Shown here: piece after piece, positions 47,096 to 55,139 of the stretch
How the letters are laid out: each line of letters opens with the position of its first letter
Position numbering within the stretch: position 1 is the stretch's first letter
Source of the DNA: Martelella endophytica
Lineage (GTDB): Bacteria; Pseudomonadota; Alphaproteobacteria; Rhizobiales; Rhizobiaceae
Length of the DNA stretch: 64,000 nucleotides
Assembly (NCBI RefSeq): GCF_000960975.1
Contig: NZ_CP010803.1
Coordinates: 3,334,273 to 3,398,272 of the forward strand
Direction: 5' to 3'
Translations under genes and position numbers: made by a program
Notes under the pieces: generated by a model
Databases searched by the model: none
What the model saw: the letters and a program-made list of their open reading frames with translations, nothing else
Told to the model about the DNA's origin: nothing

Positions 47096-48066
47096 TCGCT
47101 CTTGGCGGCGGCGTCCGCGAGCATCGCGACGTAGTCTTCAAGCACCCAGCTGATCGACAGCGGCGTCGGATTGGCGGCCGTGCCAAGCGGATTGCGGCCA
47201 AGCAGCACGATCGCGTCATTCTGCACCACGGGCATGTGGGCAAAGACCGGGTTCAGCTTCATCGCCGTCAGCAACAGCCCGTTGCCATAGGTCACCAGAA
47301 TGTCGACATCATCGAACGTGTCGATCCGCTCGGCGCTGACCGAACCCGAGAAGCTGCCGTTCTGCGAGGCATCGGCAACACTCTGCGGCATCGCAAGGCC
47401 GAGGTCACCGAAGAACTGAACGCGTGTGTCCTGCGTCGTATAGAAGTTCACGACGCTGAGATTGGTCGGATCGAGATGGGTGACGAACATCGCCGTCTTG
47501 CCGGAAAGTACAGGGTACTTTGCGACCTCGTCGGCGATTTCGCCCTCGATTTTGTGGATCAGCGCTTCGCCTTCTTCCGGCATGCCGAGCCCGGCGCTGT
47601 CGAGCCGGATCATGTCGCGCCAGCTCGTTGACCAGGGCGATTCCGGATAGGCAACGACCGGGGCGATCTGGCTCAGCGTGTCGTAGTCCGACTGGCTGAG
47701 CCCGGAATAGGCGGCAAGAATCACATCCGGTTGGGTGGCGGCGACAGCCTCGAAATCGATGCCGTCACCTTCGTCGAAGAGGACCGGTGGTGTCGCGTTC
47801 AGTTCCTTCAGCCGCTCGGAGACCCATGGCAGGATGCCGTCGCCATCGTCATCGCCGAAATTGGCGGCGGCCATGCCGACCGGAACGACGCCGAGGGCCA
47901 GCGGCACTTCGTGGTTGGCCCAGGCGACTGTGGCCACGCGGTCCGGCTTTTCGGTGATGACGGTCGTGCCGAAGGCATGGTGGATGGTGATCGGCTGCGG
48001 CAGGCTTTCCCCCGCCAGCGCGGCAACAGGCAGTGCGGCAAGGAAGAAGCCGGAAAGGCGGAACAT
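47092..48066 (-). CDS. Periplasmic iron-siderophore binding protein
   Basis: 324-residue FecB/FepB-type binding protein; signal peptide about 1-19 (ending ALAG), then ITIHHAFGTTVITEKPDRVATVAW, GIDFEAVAATQPDVILAAYSG and PVLSGKTAMFVTHLD. No lipobox is apparent, so it is a soluble periplasmic protein. ATG 48066 (MFRLSGFFLA) is the start; the frame reads back to 48135 across the control region. First gene of a five-gene operon. A TGA-N9-TCA iron-rhodo box lies 29 bp upstream. Confidence 0.93.
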   Translation of the reverse strand: MFRLSGFFLAALPVAALAGESLPQPITIHHAFGTTVITEKPDRVATVAWANHEVPLALGVVPVGMAAANFGDDDGDGILPWVSERLKELNATPPVLFDEGDGIDFEAVAATQPDVILAAYSGLSQSDYDTLSQIAPVVAYPESPWSTSWRDMIRLDSAGLGMPEEGEALIHKIEGEIADEVAKYPVLSGKTAMFVTHLDPTNLSVVNFYTTQDTRVQFFGDLGLAMPQSVADASQNGSFSGSVSAERIDTFDDVDILVTYGNGLLLTAMKLNPVFAHMPVVQNDAIVLLGRNPLGTAANPTPLSISWVLEDYVAMLADAAAKSE

Positions 48067-48094
48067 GAGCCAGCTCTCCGTGTGGGATAAAAGT

Positions 48095-48109
48095 TGACTT
48101 TTATTTTCA
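48095..48109 (-). promoter_or_regulatory. Candidate iron-rhodo box (RirA-type), siderophore ABC operon
   Basis: TGA-N9-TCA (TGACTTTTATTTTCA), 29 bp upstream of the binding-protein start, in the divergent region shared with the TonB receptor. RirA is the Fe-S-type iron regulator of many Rhizobiales, repressing in iron sufficiency. Short degenerate motif, so inferential. Confidence 0.5.
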
Positions 48110-48321
48110 TGTTCATCAGGAGAGGTCAAGCACACCGCTGCGAGACCGCTTCGGGACGGGCTTAACTTTCCGGGGATTTGTACAATTCCGGGGAAAGCTA
48201 CAATACTGGATTATTTTTATCAAGTTAAAGAGGTTGTGACATCGACGGTTCGTCAACCTCGCAAGGCGTCTGGCCGAAGGGGCGGGCGGGCCCGCCAATC
48301 CTGACATTCTGGAACTCGACA

Positions 48322-50418
48322 ATGGATATGCATTCGACCCGCCGACGGGCCACAACGCTTGGCTACAGAACCGCGCTCCTTCTTGGCTGCACAGCGCTTG
48401 CCGCCACCGCACCGGCTGCCCTCAGGGCGCAGGAAACCACCGTGCTCGAGCCGGTGACCGTCAGCCTTTCGGGCGACGACGACGCCAATTCCATCGTCTC
48501 CTTCACCAGCACCAGCGGTGTCGGTCTGGCGAATGACTTCCTCGATACGCCTGCCTCGGTCTCGGTGATCACCTCGCGGGAGATGCAGGCCCGCGATGTC
48601 CAGAGTGTCGAGGAGGCGATCGAATATACCGCCGGTGTTACCACCGACTTCTACGGTTCCGATGATCGCTTCGACTATTTCAAGATCCGCGGCTTCGACG
48701 CCTATGCCTATCGCGATGGCCTGACGCTCGGAGACCCCTTTGGCGGCGTGCGCGAAGAGCCTTACGCCTTTGAACGTATTGAGGTGCTGAAGGGCGCGAA
48801 TTCGACCGTCTTCGGCGTTTCGGACCCGGGTGGCATGGTCAACTACGTATCGAAAAAGCCGAAGGAAGAGCGCTTCGGCGAGGCCTATGTCACCGGCGGT
48901 TCGTTCAACCATGCCGAGGTCGGCTTCGATTTCGGTGACAACATCACCGATGACGCCACCGTTTCCTATCGCTTGACCGGTAAGTTCCAGAATTCTGACG
49001 CCGAATACGACTATTCGCAGGACAATGAGAGCTTCATCATGGGCGGTCTGACCTTCCGCCCGGATGATGCGACCAGCCTGACCTTCCTCTATGACTATCT
49101 CGACCTCGACGGCGTGCCGGGCGGCGGCGGCCATCCGGTCGGCTCCGACTTCCCGCGCAGCGTCTTCCTCGGCGAGCCGGACTACAATTACGACACGACC
49201 AAGCGCAGCACCTACACCGTGCTGTTCGATCATGACTTCGGCTCCGGCCTGACGGTGAACGCCAGCGCGCGTTACAGCGATTCGGATACCGGATTCGGCT
49301 ATGCCTATGTCTACGAGCCGGTCGACAACGGCGACACGATTGCCGACCGCTACTATTTCGGCAATGCCAGCACCGACAAGAACTTCATCTTCGACGCGCA
49401 TCTGCAGTACGACGCCTATTTCGACTTCGTCGACAGCCGCACGCTCGCCGGCGTCATGTACAATGACTATTCCGGCACGAATGACAGCTATTACGACCTT
49501 GCTCCGGGGATCGACTGGACCAATCCCGTCTATTCCGGCGGCCCGAACTACACCGGCCCCTATGCGAGCACGGACAGCGAGCAGAAGACGACGGCGCTCT
49601 ACATGCAGCAGGAGCTGACCTTCGCCGACAAGGTGATCGCAAGCTTCGGCCTGCGCAACGACTGGCTCGATCTTTCCTCGCTCAACAACCTTTCGGGCGT
49701 CGAGACCTTCGGCGATTTCAGCGAATTCACCGGCCGCGGCGGCCTGACCTACCTGCTCACGGACGAGGTCTCGACCTATGCCGCCTATTCGCAGTCGGTC
49801 GCACCGCCCACGCTCGGCGTCGATCCGGAGCGCGGCGAGCAGTATGAGATCGGCGTCAAATACGCCCCGCAGGCCTTCCCGGGCACGTTTAGCGCTTCGG
49901 TCTACGACCTCACCAAGAACAACATTACCCGCACCAACCCGGCAACCAACATGCAGGAAGCGATCGGCGAGGTGCGCGTGCGCGGTGTCGATCTCGAGGC
50001 CAAGGCCGAGCTGATCGACAACATCAGCTTCACCGCCGCCTATTCCTACATGATGTCGGACATCCTGGAGAACGGCACGGCAGGAAATGTCGGCAACCAG
50101 CTCTCCTTCGTGCCGAACAATTCGGCATCGCTCTGGGTCGATTACGAGTGGGAAGGCGAGGGCCGCCGCGGCGACATGACCTTCGGTCTCGGCGCGCGCT
50201 ATCAGAGCTCCTATTATTTCGATGATGCGAACACATTGAAATCGGATGCCGCGATCGTCTTCGACGCTGCCTTCTCCTATGACGTTGCCGAACACACGAC
50301 CTTCCAGGTGAATGTCAGCAACCTCTTCAACGAGAAGCACGTCTCGTACGGCGGCTATGGTGCGGATTGGTACAATCCCGGCCGGGCCGTCTACGCAACC
50401 CTGCGGCAGACCTGGTAA
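48322..50418 (+). CDS. TonB-dependent siderophore receptor
   Basis: 698-residue outer-membrane receptor. Signal peptide about 1-36 (ending RAQ), a TonB-box-like segment TTVLEPVTV, plug domain (TPASVSVITSREMQARD, VEEAIEYTAGVTTDFYGSD, FKIRGFDAYAYRDG, ERIEVLKGANSTVFG, GGMVNYVSKKP) and a 22-strand barrel ending in VYATLRQTW with terminal aromatic Trp. GVTTDFYGSDDRFDYFKIRG is the TIGR01783 siderophore-receptor style (ferrichrome/ferrioxamine-like). It is divergent from the ABC importer and is followed by an AraC regulator on the opposite strand, so it belongs to the same uptake system. Confidence 0.95.
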   Translation: MDMHSTRRRATTLGYRTALLLGCTALAATAPAALRAQETTVLEPVTVSLSGDDDANSIVSFTSTSGVGLANDFLDTPASVSVITSREMQARDVQSVEEAIEYTAGVTTDFYGSDDRFDYFKIRGFDAYAYRDGLTLGDPFGGVREEPYAFERIEVLKGANSTVFGVSDPGGMVNYVSKKPKEERFGEAYVTGGSFNHAEVGFDFGDNITDDATVSYRLTGKFQNSDAEYDYSQDNESFIMGGLTFRPDDATSLTFLYDYLDLDGVPGGGGHPVGSDFPRSVFLGEPDYNYDTTKRSTYTVLFDHDFGSGLTVNASARYSDSDTGFGYAYVYEPVDNGDTIADRYYFGNASTDKNFIFDAHLQYDAYFDFVDSRTLAGVMYNDYSGTNDSYYDLAPGIDWTNPVYSGGPNYTGPYASTDSEQKTTALYMQQELTFADKVIASFGLRNDWLDLSSLNNLSGVETFGDFSEFTGRGGLTYLLTDEVSTYAAYSQSVAPPTLGVDPERGEQYEIGVKYAPQAFPGTFSASVYDLTKNNITRTNPATNMQEAIGEVRVRGVDLEAKAELIDNISFTAAYSYMMSDILENGTAGNVGNQLSFVPNNSASLWVDYEWEGEGRRGDMTFGLGARYQSSYYFDDANTLKSDAAIVFDAAFSYDVAEHTTFQVNVSNLFNEKHVSYGGYGADWYNPGRAVYATLRQTW

Positions 50419-50424
50419 CAGGAA

Positions 50425-50457
50425 AAGGCCCCGTCCGGTGCTACCGGGCGGGGCCCT
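50425..50457. terminator. Bidirectional hairpin between receptor and AraC gene
   Basis: Imperfect long GC-rich stem (AAGGCCCCGTCCGG against CCGGGCGGGGCCCTT) with A and T flanks; overlaps the 3' end of the AraC gene (stop at 50441-50443). Serves convergent transcripts. Confidence 0.75.
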
Positions 50458-51355
50458 TGATCAAATCCGTCGGCTGCGCCCGCTTCCAGGCGGCCGGCGT
50501 CTCGCCGACGACCTGGCGGAACACTTTTGTCAGATGCGCCTGATCGGAAAAGCCGAGCTTGGCGGCGACATCGGCAAGGCTGAGGCCGGTCGTCACCAGC
50601 AGCGCTTGTGCCCGCTCGATGCGTTTCTCGCGCTGCCACTGCAGCGGCGTCTTGCCCGTGGTCTCGCGGAAGACGGTGGCGAACCAGCTTTCGGACAGAC
50701 CCACCGTGCCCGCCATTTCGGCAACCGACATGCGGCCGTCGGCGCGGGTATTGAAGCTTGAAAGCAGTCGGTTCATCTGCCCCTGGGTAATGCGCCCGCC
50801 AGCCGCCTTTTCCTGTTCGCGCGGGATATCGAGAAGGGCTGCGGCGACACTGCCGACAAGGCTTTCGGCATAAAGCGGATGCCGCATCGGGTTCGCGAGT
50901 TCCTCCACGATCATGTCGGCAAGGGCAGCGATCGGCCCGACATCCTGGATTTCCACCGGCCGCCGCAAGATCGCGCGCGCCGCCGAACTGCCGACCGCCG
51001 GCGCAAGCAGTCGCAGCAGCCGGCCCTGATGGAGGTGCAGGTCGAGATGCGAGAAGCGGTGCCAGGAGGTGAACTTGGTCCACATCGGCGTGCCGGCCGG
51101 GACGAAGATCGCCCGCGTCATCGGCCGGTCCTTTCGCCCGATCCCGCCGTCATGATTGGTCATGCGGATATGCGGCGAGACATCGTTGAAGAAGATGACG
51201 ATGCGCGGATCAGGCGAAAGGTAATAGGCATGGGCGCCAGCCTCTCCCTCGGCATCCCAGAAGACGCCGACAAGCCCATCCAGCCCACGCCACTTCACCG
51301 GCGCAACCGGCCGAATGCCTTCGGTGTGGCAGATCATCGAGTGCTGATAGTTCAA
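50441..51355 (-). CDS. AraC family transcriptional regulator (siderophore uptake)
   Basis: 304 residues; N-terminal sensing domain (about 1-190) and C-terminal double HTH: MSVAEMAGTVGLSESWFATV and GLSLADVAAKLGFSDQAHLT, then FRQVVGETPAAWKR. AraC proteins next to ferric-siderophore receptors (PchR/AlcR type) activate transport genes upon binding the intracellular siderophore. Convergent to the receptor gene, with a TGA-N9-TCA box 58 bp upstream of its start. Confidence 0.9.
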   Translation of the reverse strand: MNYQHSMICHTEGIRPVAPVKWRGLDGLVGVFWDAEGEAGAHAYYLSPDPRIVIFFNDVSPHIRMTNHDGGIGRKDRPMTRAIFVPAGTPMWTKFTSWHRFSHLDLHLHQGRLLRLLAPAVGSSAARAILRRPVEIQDVGPIAALADMIVEELANPMRHPLYAESLVGSVAAALLDIPREQEKAAGGRITQGQMNRLLSSFNTRADGRMSVAEMAGTVGLSESWFATVFRETTGKTPLQWQREKRIERAQALLVTTGLSLADVAAKLGFSDQAHLTKVFRQVVGETPAAWKRAQPTDLIKGPAR

Positions 51356-51412
51356 ACCGAAACCGTTTCGTCGTTCTGCAGCGCTCAGCGGGAGGTCGGG
51401 CGCAGTTAAATG

Positions 51413-51427
51413 TGAGTATAATTATCA
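51413..51427 (-). promoter_or_regulatory. Candidate iron-rhodo box upstream of the AraC gene
   Basis: TGA-N9-TCA (TGAGTATAATTATCA) in an AT-rich, partly palindromic context, 58 bp before the AraC start. Second copy of the motif in the same iron block, which supports, but does not prove, RirA-type iron control. Confidence 0.5.
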
Positions 51428-51580
51428 TGTTATTTCGCTGTGGCAAGCAGGCGCGGTTGGCTGGCCATTGCCTCTGCATGGTCAAGCGAACGAACATTGC
51501 AGGCAAACGAATGCCTGACGACCGGCGCCGCCTGAAGCGGTCCGGCGGCAGAGATGTGGCAGAATCGTATGCGGGCGATG

Positions 51581-52426
51581 TTACCCGCGGCTTGCGGCAA
51601 TCCTGGCTGCCGTCCATCGGGAGCGGGTGAAGAGGCTGATGATGGCAATCCAGTAGGCAGTGAAAGCCAATAGCTCCATCAGGTTTGGCCGGGCGCGGTA
51701 ACCGGTCAGCGAGGCGATGAAGCCGCCGGTCTGCGTACCGTCCGACAAAAGCCAGTTGCTGTTCCAGAGCCCGCGCGAAAGACGCGGCAGCACTCCAAGA
51801 TCGATCAGCCCGTCAATGCCGGTCATGAACAGGCCGCAGGCCAGAAGCAGCAGCATGATTTCGGTGATGCGGAAGAAAACCGACCAGGACACGATGCGGC
51901 TTCCGGCCATCAGCAAGCCATAGGTGACTGCTGCCGCGGCCAGACCTTCAAGGCCCGCGAAAACGCCGGCAGAGGTCGAACTCATGGCGCCGGCGGAGAG
52001 GATGCCATAAAGGAAGATGACGGTTTCGCTGCCTTCGCGCGCAACAGCGATCAACGCCAGAGCAAAGACACCCCACCAGTTTTGCGCGCTGACTGCGGTC
52101 GCCATCGAGCCTTCCAGATCGCGCCGCAAGTTGCGGGCGTGACCGCGCATCCAGAAAACCATCTGCAGGATCAGCCCGGCGGCGACGAGAACCATGGCGG
52201 TCTGGTAGATGATCTGCGCCTCTTCAGAAAGCGCTTCGCCGATCATCAGCAGACCGGCGGCCAGAACGCCTGCGACTGCAAGGCCGGCAATCACACCGCC
52301 CCAGAGATAAGCGCGCGGCTTTCGCGTATCGGTGTTCTGCGCCACAAGCCAGGCATCGAGGATGCCGATGACCAGCAGGGCTTCGACGCTTTCGCGCCAG
52401 ACGACAAAGACGATGGATGCGAACAT
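51581..52426 (-). CDS. ftrC: FTR1 family iron permease (FtrC-like)
   Basis: 281-residue inner-membrane iron permease with about seven helices. The iron-coordinating REXXE motifs are RESVE (residues 11-15) and REGSE (130-134), both intact. Oxidase-dependent FTR1 permeases import iron together with FtrA/FtrB partners. ATG 52426 (MFASIVFVVWRESVEA) is the family start; the longer frame to 52483 overlaps ftrB. Third gene of the ftrABC transcript (order A-B-C in minus direction). Confidence 0.92.
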   Translation of the reverse strand: MFASIVFVVWRESVEALLVIGILDAWLVAQNTDTRKPRAYLWGGVIAGLAVAGVLAAGLLMIGEALSEEAQIIYQTAMVLVAAGLILQMVFWMRGHARNLRRDLEGSMATAVSAQNWWGVFALALIAVAREGSETVIFLYGILSAGAMSSTSAGVFAGLEGLAAAAVTYGLLMAGSRIVSWSVFFRITEIMLLLLACGLFMTGIDGLIDLGVLPRLSRGLWNSNWLLSDGTQTGGFIASLTGYRARPNLMELLAFTAYWIAIISLFTRSRWTAARIAASRG

Positions 52427-52442
52427 GTCGGTTCTCTGCAGC

Positions 52443-52817
52443 TTATTGTGGCTCGACGGCGACGAGAATGGCCGGCGGCGCATCGGGATGGAAATCGTCG
52501 AAGAAGGAATATTCGCCGGGATCGAGATATTTGATCACGATGAATGTCTCGACACCGGGGCCGATGACCTTTTCTTTCCTGAGCGGAATGCTTTCAAATT
52601 CCGCAGGCGTCTTGCCCTCGTTGATCAGGCGGATCTCGAACCGGCTGTCGGAAGGCACTTCCAGGCGGCTCGGGGTCATCTCGCCATCGTTGAAGGTGAT
52701 AGTGAACACCGGATCATCGGCAAGGGCGAGACCCGGCAGCATCATCGCGAGGCCAAGAGCGGTCGCGGCGACAAGGCGCCGCGACCGGATCTGGCGATCA
52801 CCAAGATCAGTAGCCAC
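52443..52817 (-). CDS. ftrB: Periplasmic cupredoxin (FtrB-like)
   Basis: 124-residue exported cupredoxin-1 fold protein of the FtrABCD ferrous iron system, proposed to oxidise Fe(II) with copper. GTG 52817 gives signal peptide VATDLGDRQIRSRRLVAATA...LALADD; an in-frame ATG at 52853 lies farther inside ftrA. The mature part has FTITFNDGEMTPSRLEVP and FESIPLRKEKVIGPG, then LDPGEYSFFDDFHPD, the FtrB/EfeO-cupredoxin style ending in FFDDFHP rather than a classic Cys/Met copper loop. Overlaps ftrA by 11 nt. Confidence 0.85.
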   Translation of the reverse strand: MATDLGDRQIRSRRLVAATALGLAMMLPGLALADDPVFTITFNDGEMTPSRLEVPSDSRFEIRLINEGKTPAEFESIPLRKEKVIGPGVETFIVIKYLDPGEYSFFDDFHPDAPPAILVAVEPQ

Positions 52818-53358
52818 CTTTTTTCCCGACCCCCGTGAATGTGAAGTCATAGGTGGTTTCGAACGGGGTGAACCAGGGGGCCACACCGGTTTCGTCATCG
52901 ACGTGGCGTCCGAAGGTCATGCCTTCGGGCGGTGCGATGGAGAAGACAAGGTGGTAGCCGCCGGGGCCGTCGAGCTTGATGTTGTCGCCGTAATGCGGAC
53001 CGTCGGAGGCGACCATGGCCATCAGCGGGCCCTCGGCAACCGTTTGGCCATCCTTGGACAGAACGAAGCTGACATTGAGATCGGGCAGCCAGTCGCCATT
53101 GGCGAAGCCGTTGACGTTGTCGCGGGTGGCGTGGATGTCGGCTTCGAGATGGATATCGCTTTCGGCTGCCGGTTTCATCATGCCGGCCGGTTCCATCTCG
53201 ATCGGCTGAAGATAGACGGCTGCAACTTCCATACCGCCATCTTCCTGCGGTTCTCCGATCGGGTATTCGAGCGCTTCGGCGGCACCAGCGCCGAGGGCGA
53301 GAGCGGCGGCGAAAGCCGCGGGGGCAAGGCGTGAAGAGAGGGAGGTTCTGTAACGCAC
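52807..53358 (-). CDS. ftrA: Periplasmic iron-binding protein P19/Tp34 family (FtrA-like)
   Basis: 183-residue exported iron-binding protein (Tp34/P19 family). Signal peptide about 1-29 (RLAPAAFAAALALGAGAAEA). Ligand-type residues are visible in MEVAAVYLQPIEMEP and ESDIHLEADIHATRDN. P19/FtrA proteins bind Fe and Cu and feed iron to FTR1. GTG 53358 is chosen because GAGGA lies 6 nt upstream; a TTG at 53364 would touch the ribosome site. Divergent from the ftrD-like gene. Confidence 0.88.
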   Translation of the reverse strand: MRYRTSLSSRLAPAAFAAALALGAGAAEALEYPIGEPQEDGGMEVAAVYLQPIEMEPAGMMKPAAESDIHLEADIHATRDNVNGFANGDWLPDLNVSFVLSKDGQTVAEGPLMAMVASDGPHYGDNIKLDGPGGYHLVFSIAPPEGMTFGRHVDDETGVAPWFTPFETTYDFTFTGVGKKGGY

Positions 53359-53444
53359 GGGCAATCCTCGTTTCTAGCGTTTCGACTGCCTTATTTTCTG
53401 CTGGAATAAACTGGAGTCAATTACGAAAGTTTTATTTATTTCAC

Positions 53445-53465
53445 TGAAATGTTGACGTATTTCAA
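53445..53465. promoter_or_regulatory. AT-rich palindrome in the ftrA/ftrD divergent region
   Basis: TGAAAT-N8-ATTTCA (53445-53464) overlaps a near-FNR/FixK site TTGAC-GTAT-TTCAA (53452-53465, one mismatch in the right half). Could be an operator controlling both ftr transcripts. No TGA-N9-TCA box is seen here. Confidence 0.35.
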
Positions 53466-53606
53466 TTATTTACTTGGCCATTACTGTTAAAGTTGAGTGT
53501 GTTTGTCTTGATTTACCGGTAGCACACCGGAACCGGCCAGCGATTTCTCCGAAATATCGACACAGCTGTTTCCGCCGGTCATTCAGCAACCTGCCGAAGG
53601 CCCGCC

Positions 53607-55061
53607 ATGACTGAAATTTATAACCATCTCAGCACCGCCCATCACGCCCACGTTTCGAAGCGGGCGGAGAAGCAGGCGCTGCCGGATCGTCCCGGTTGGG
53701 TGGTCCGGCTCGAGGGTTGGATGGTGGCCACGCGGGGACGTTTCGGTCTGGTTCAGGCGGGCATGTTCATCGTCTTTCTCATCGTGATCGGCATCCCGGT
53801 GCTTCTGGCCGATCCCGCAGCGGAAACGACGCCGCTGACGAACTGGACGCTGGCGCTGCAATACCTCCTCTGGGGGATATGGTTTCCGCTGGTATTTCTG
53901 TCGGTCATCGTGCTGGGGCGTCTGTGGTGCGGCGTGCTGTGCCCGATGGGGGCGGCCTCGGAGCTTGCCAACCGATACGGGCTGCACCGGAAGATCCCGG
54001 CTTGGATCCGCTGGGAAGGCACGCCGGCGCTGAGTTTCATCATCATGACGGTCTATGGCCAGACGATCGGCGTGCGCGACCATCCCGAAGCCGCTGCCGG
54101 ACTTTTCGGCGGCACCATGCTGCTTGCCATTGCCATTGGCGGCATTTACGGGCGCAAGAAGCGCGTCTGGTGCCGGCACCTCTGCCCGATCGGCCGCGTT
54201 CTGGGACTCTATTCGCGCCTGGGCGCGGTCCAGTTCACGCCGAAGGTGAGGCTTGCGGGTGGCGATGCCTATACCGAAAAAGGCGCGTGCCCGACCATGA
54301 TCGATCTGCCGCGCAAGAATGAAAGCCGGCACTGCATCACCTGCTTCCGCTGCGTGCATCCGCAGGCAGCGGGCAGTCTCCGCCTGGATATCCGCCATCC
54401 GGGGCAGGAAGTCGAAACCATCCGCGATAACCGCGCCAACCCGGCGGAAGCCTGGTTCCTGTTTCTCGATACGGGCGTCGCGCTGGGCGGCTTCCTCTGG
54501 CTGGTGCTGCCGCAGTATCAGCAGCTGCGTCAGGCCTTCGGCGTCTGGAGCATCGAGCACGGCTGGAACTGGGTCACGTCCATCGGTCCCTCATGGCTGA
54601 TGAGTGTCCATCCGGCACGTGCCGAAGTCTTCCGCTGGCTCGATTTTCTGATGATCGTGTTCTTCATGCTGGCGACGATGGCGCTGCTGACCGCCGTGCT
54701 CGCGGGATTGACTGCCGTCAGTGCCTGGCTGGCGAAGCGGGCCGGCGCGGACGGTGGACGCCGCCAGCTTTTCACCGAGCTTGGCTATCAATATGCGCCG
54801 GTCGCGCTGATGAGCCTCATTATCGGCCTTGGTGCCGAACTGCTCCATCCGCTGCGCTACACCGCCCTTGGTGAGGCGGGTGAGGGCGCAATCCGCGGCG
54901 GTCTGTTTCTCACCGGTGTCGTCTGGAGCGTGTGGCTCGGCATCAAGATCCTCGAGCGCCAGAACGTCTCGCTGAACCGCCGCCTTGTTCCGCTGCTGCC
55001 CGGAATTGCCGGAAGCCTGGTGGTCGGTATCGGCTGGTGGCCGGCGATCTTCGGCCTTTGA
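53607..55061 (+). CDS. ftrD: Polyferredoxin membrane protein (FtrD-like, NapH/NosR-type 4Fe-4S)
   Basis: 484-residue inner-membrane iron-sulfur protein. Six or so membrane helices with two short Cys motifs on the membrane face (LWCGVLCPMGAA; WCRHLCPIGR) and a cytosolic 4Fe-4S segment ACPTMIDLPRKNESRHCITCFRCVHP (given across separate parts: Cys cluster near residues 231, 247, 250, 253). Closest in layout to FtrD, which completes the FtrABC ferrous transporter by electron transfer, but also similar to NapH/NosR/CcoG relatives. Unusual in being divergent from ftrABC instead of last in the operon. A terminator follows at 55093. Confidence 0.8.
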   Translation: MTEIYNHLSTAHHAHVSKRAEKQALPDRPGWVVRLEGWMVATRGRFGLVQAGMFIVFLIVIGIPVLLADPAAETTPLTNWTLALQYLLWGIWFPLVFLSVIVLGRLWCGVLCPMGAASELANRYGLHRKIPAWIRWEGTPALSFIIMTVYGQTIGVRDHPEAAAGLFGGTMLLAIAIGGIYGRKKRVWCRHLCPIGRVLGLYSRLGAVQFTPKVRLAGGDAYTEKGACPTMIDLPRKNESRHCITCFRCVHPQAAGSLRLDIRHPGQEVETIRDNRANPAEAWFLFLDTGVALGGFLWLVLPQYQQLRQAFGVWSIEHGWNWVTSIGPSWLMSVHPARAEVFRWLDFLMIVFFMLATMALLTAVLAGLTAVSAWLAKRAGADGGRRQLFTELGYQYAPVALMSLIIGLGAELLHPLRYTALGEAGEGAIRGGLFLTGVVWSVWLGIKILERQNVSLNRRLVPLLPGIAGSLVVGIGWWPAIFGL

Positions 55062-55092
55062 GCGTCATTCCGGATACCTCGCCGCAAAAAGA

Positions 55093-55120
55093 AGGCCCCG
55101 CAGACGAACTGCGGGGCTTT
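55093..55120. terminator. Bidirectional terminator between ftrD-like gene and FAD oxidoreductase
   Basis: Stem GCCCCGCAG/CTGCGGGGC with loop ACGAA, flanked by AAAAAGAA and TTT, between two convergent genes. Confidence 0.85.
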
Positions 55121-55139
55121 GCGACGTGAGACGGCGAGG

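Noticed and set aside
48253..50340. Very long open frame (695 codons) antisense to the TonB receptor
   Set aside because: Translation has no family motifs and a Val/Ile/Glu/Arg-biased composition; the receptor on the other strand is unmistakable. It is a GC-rich shadow.
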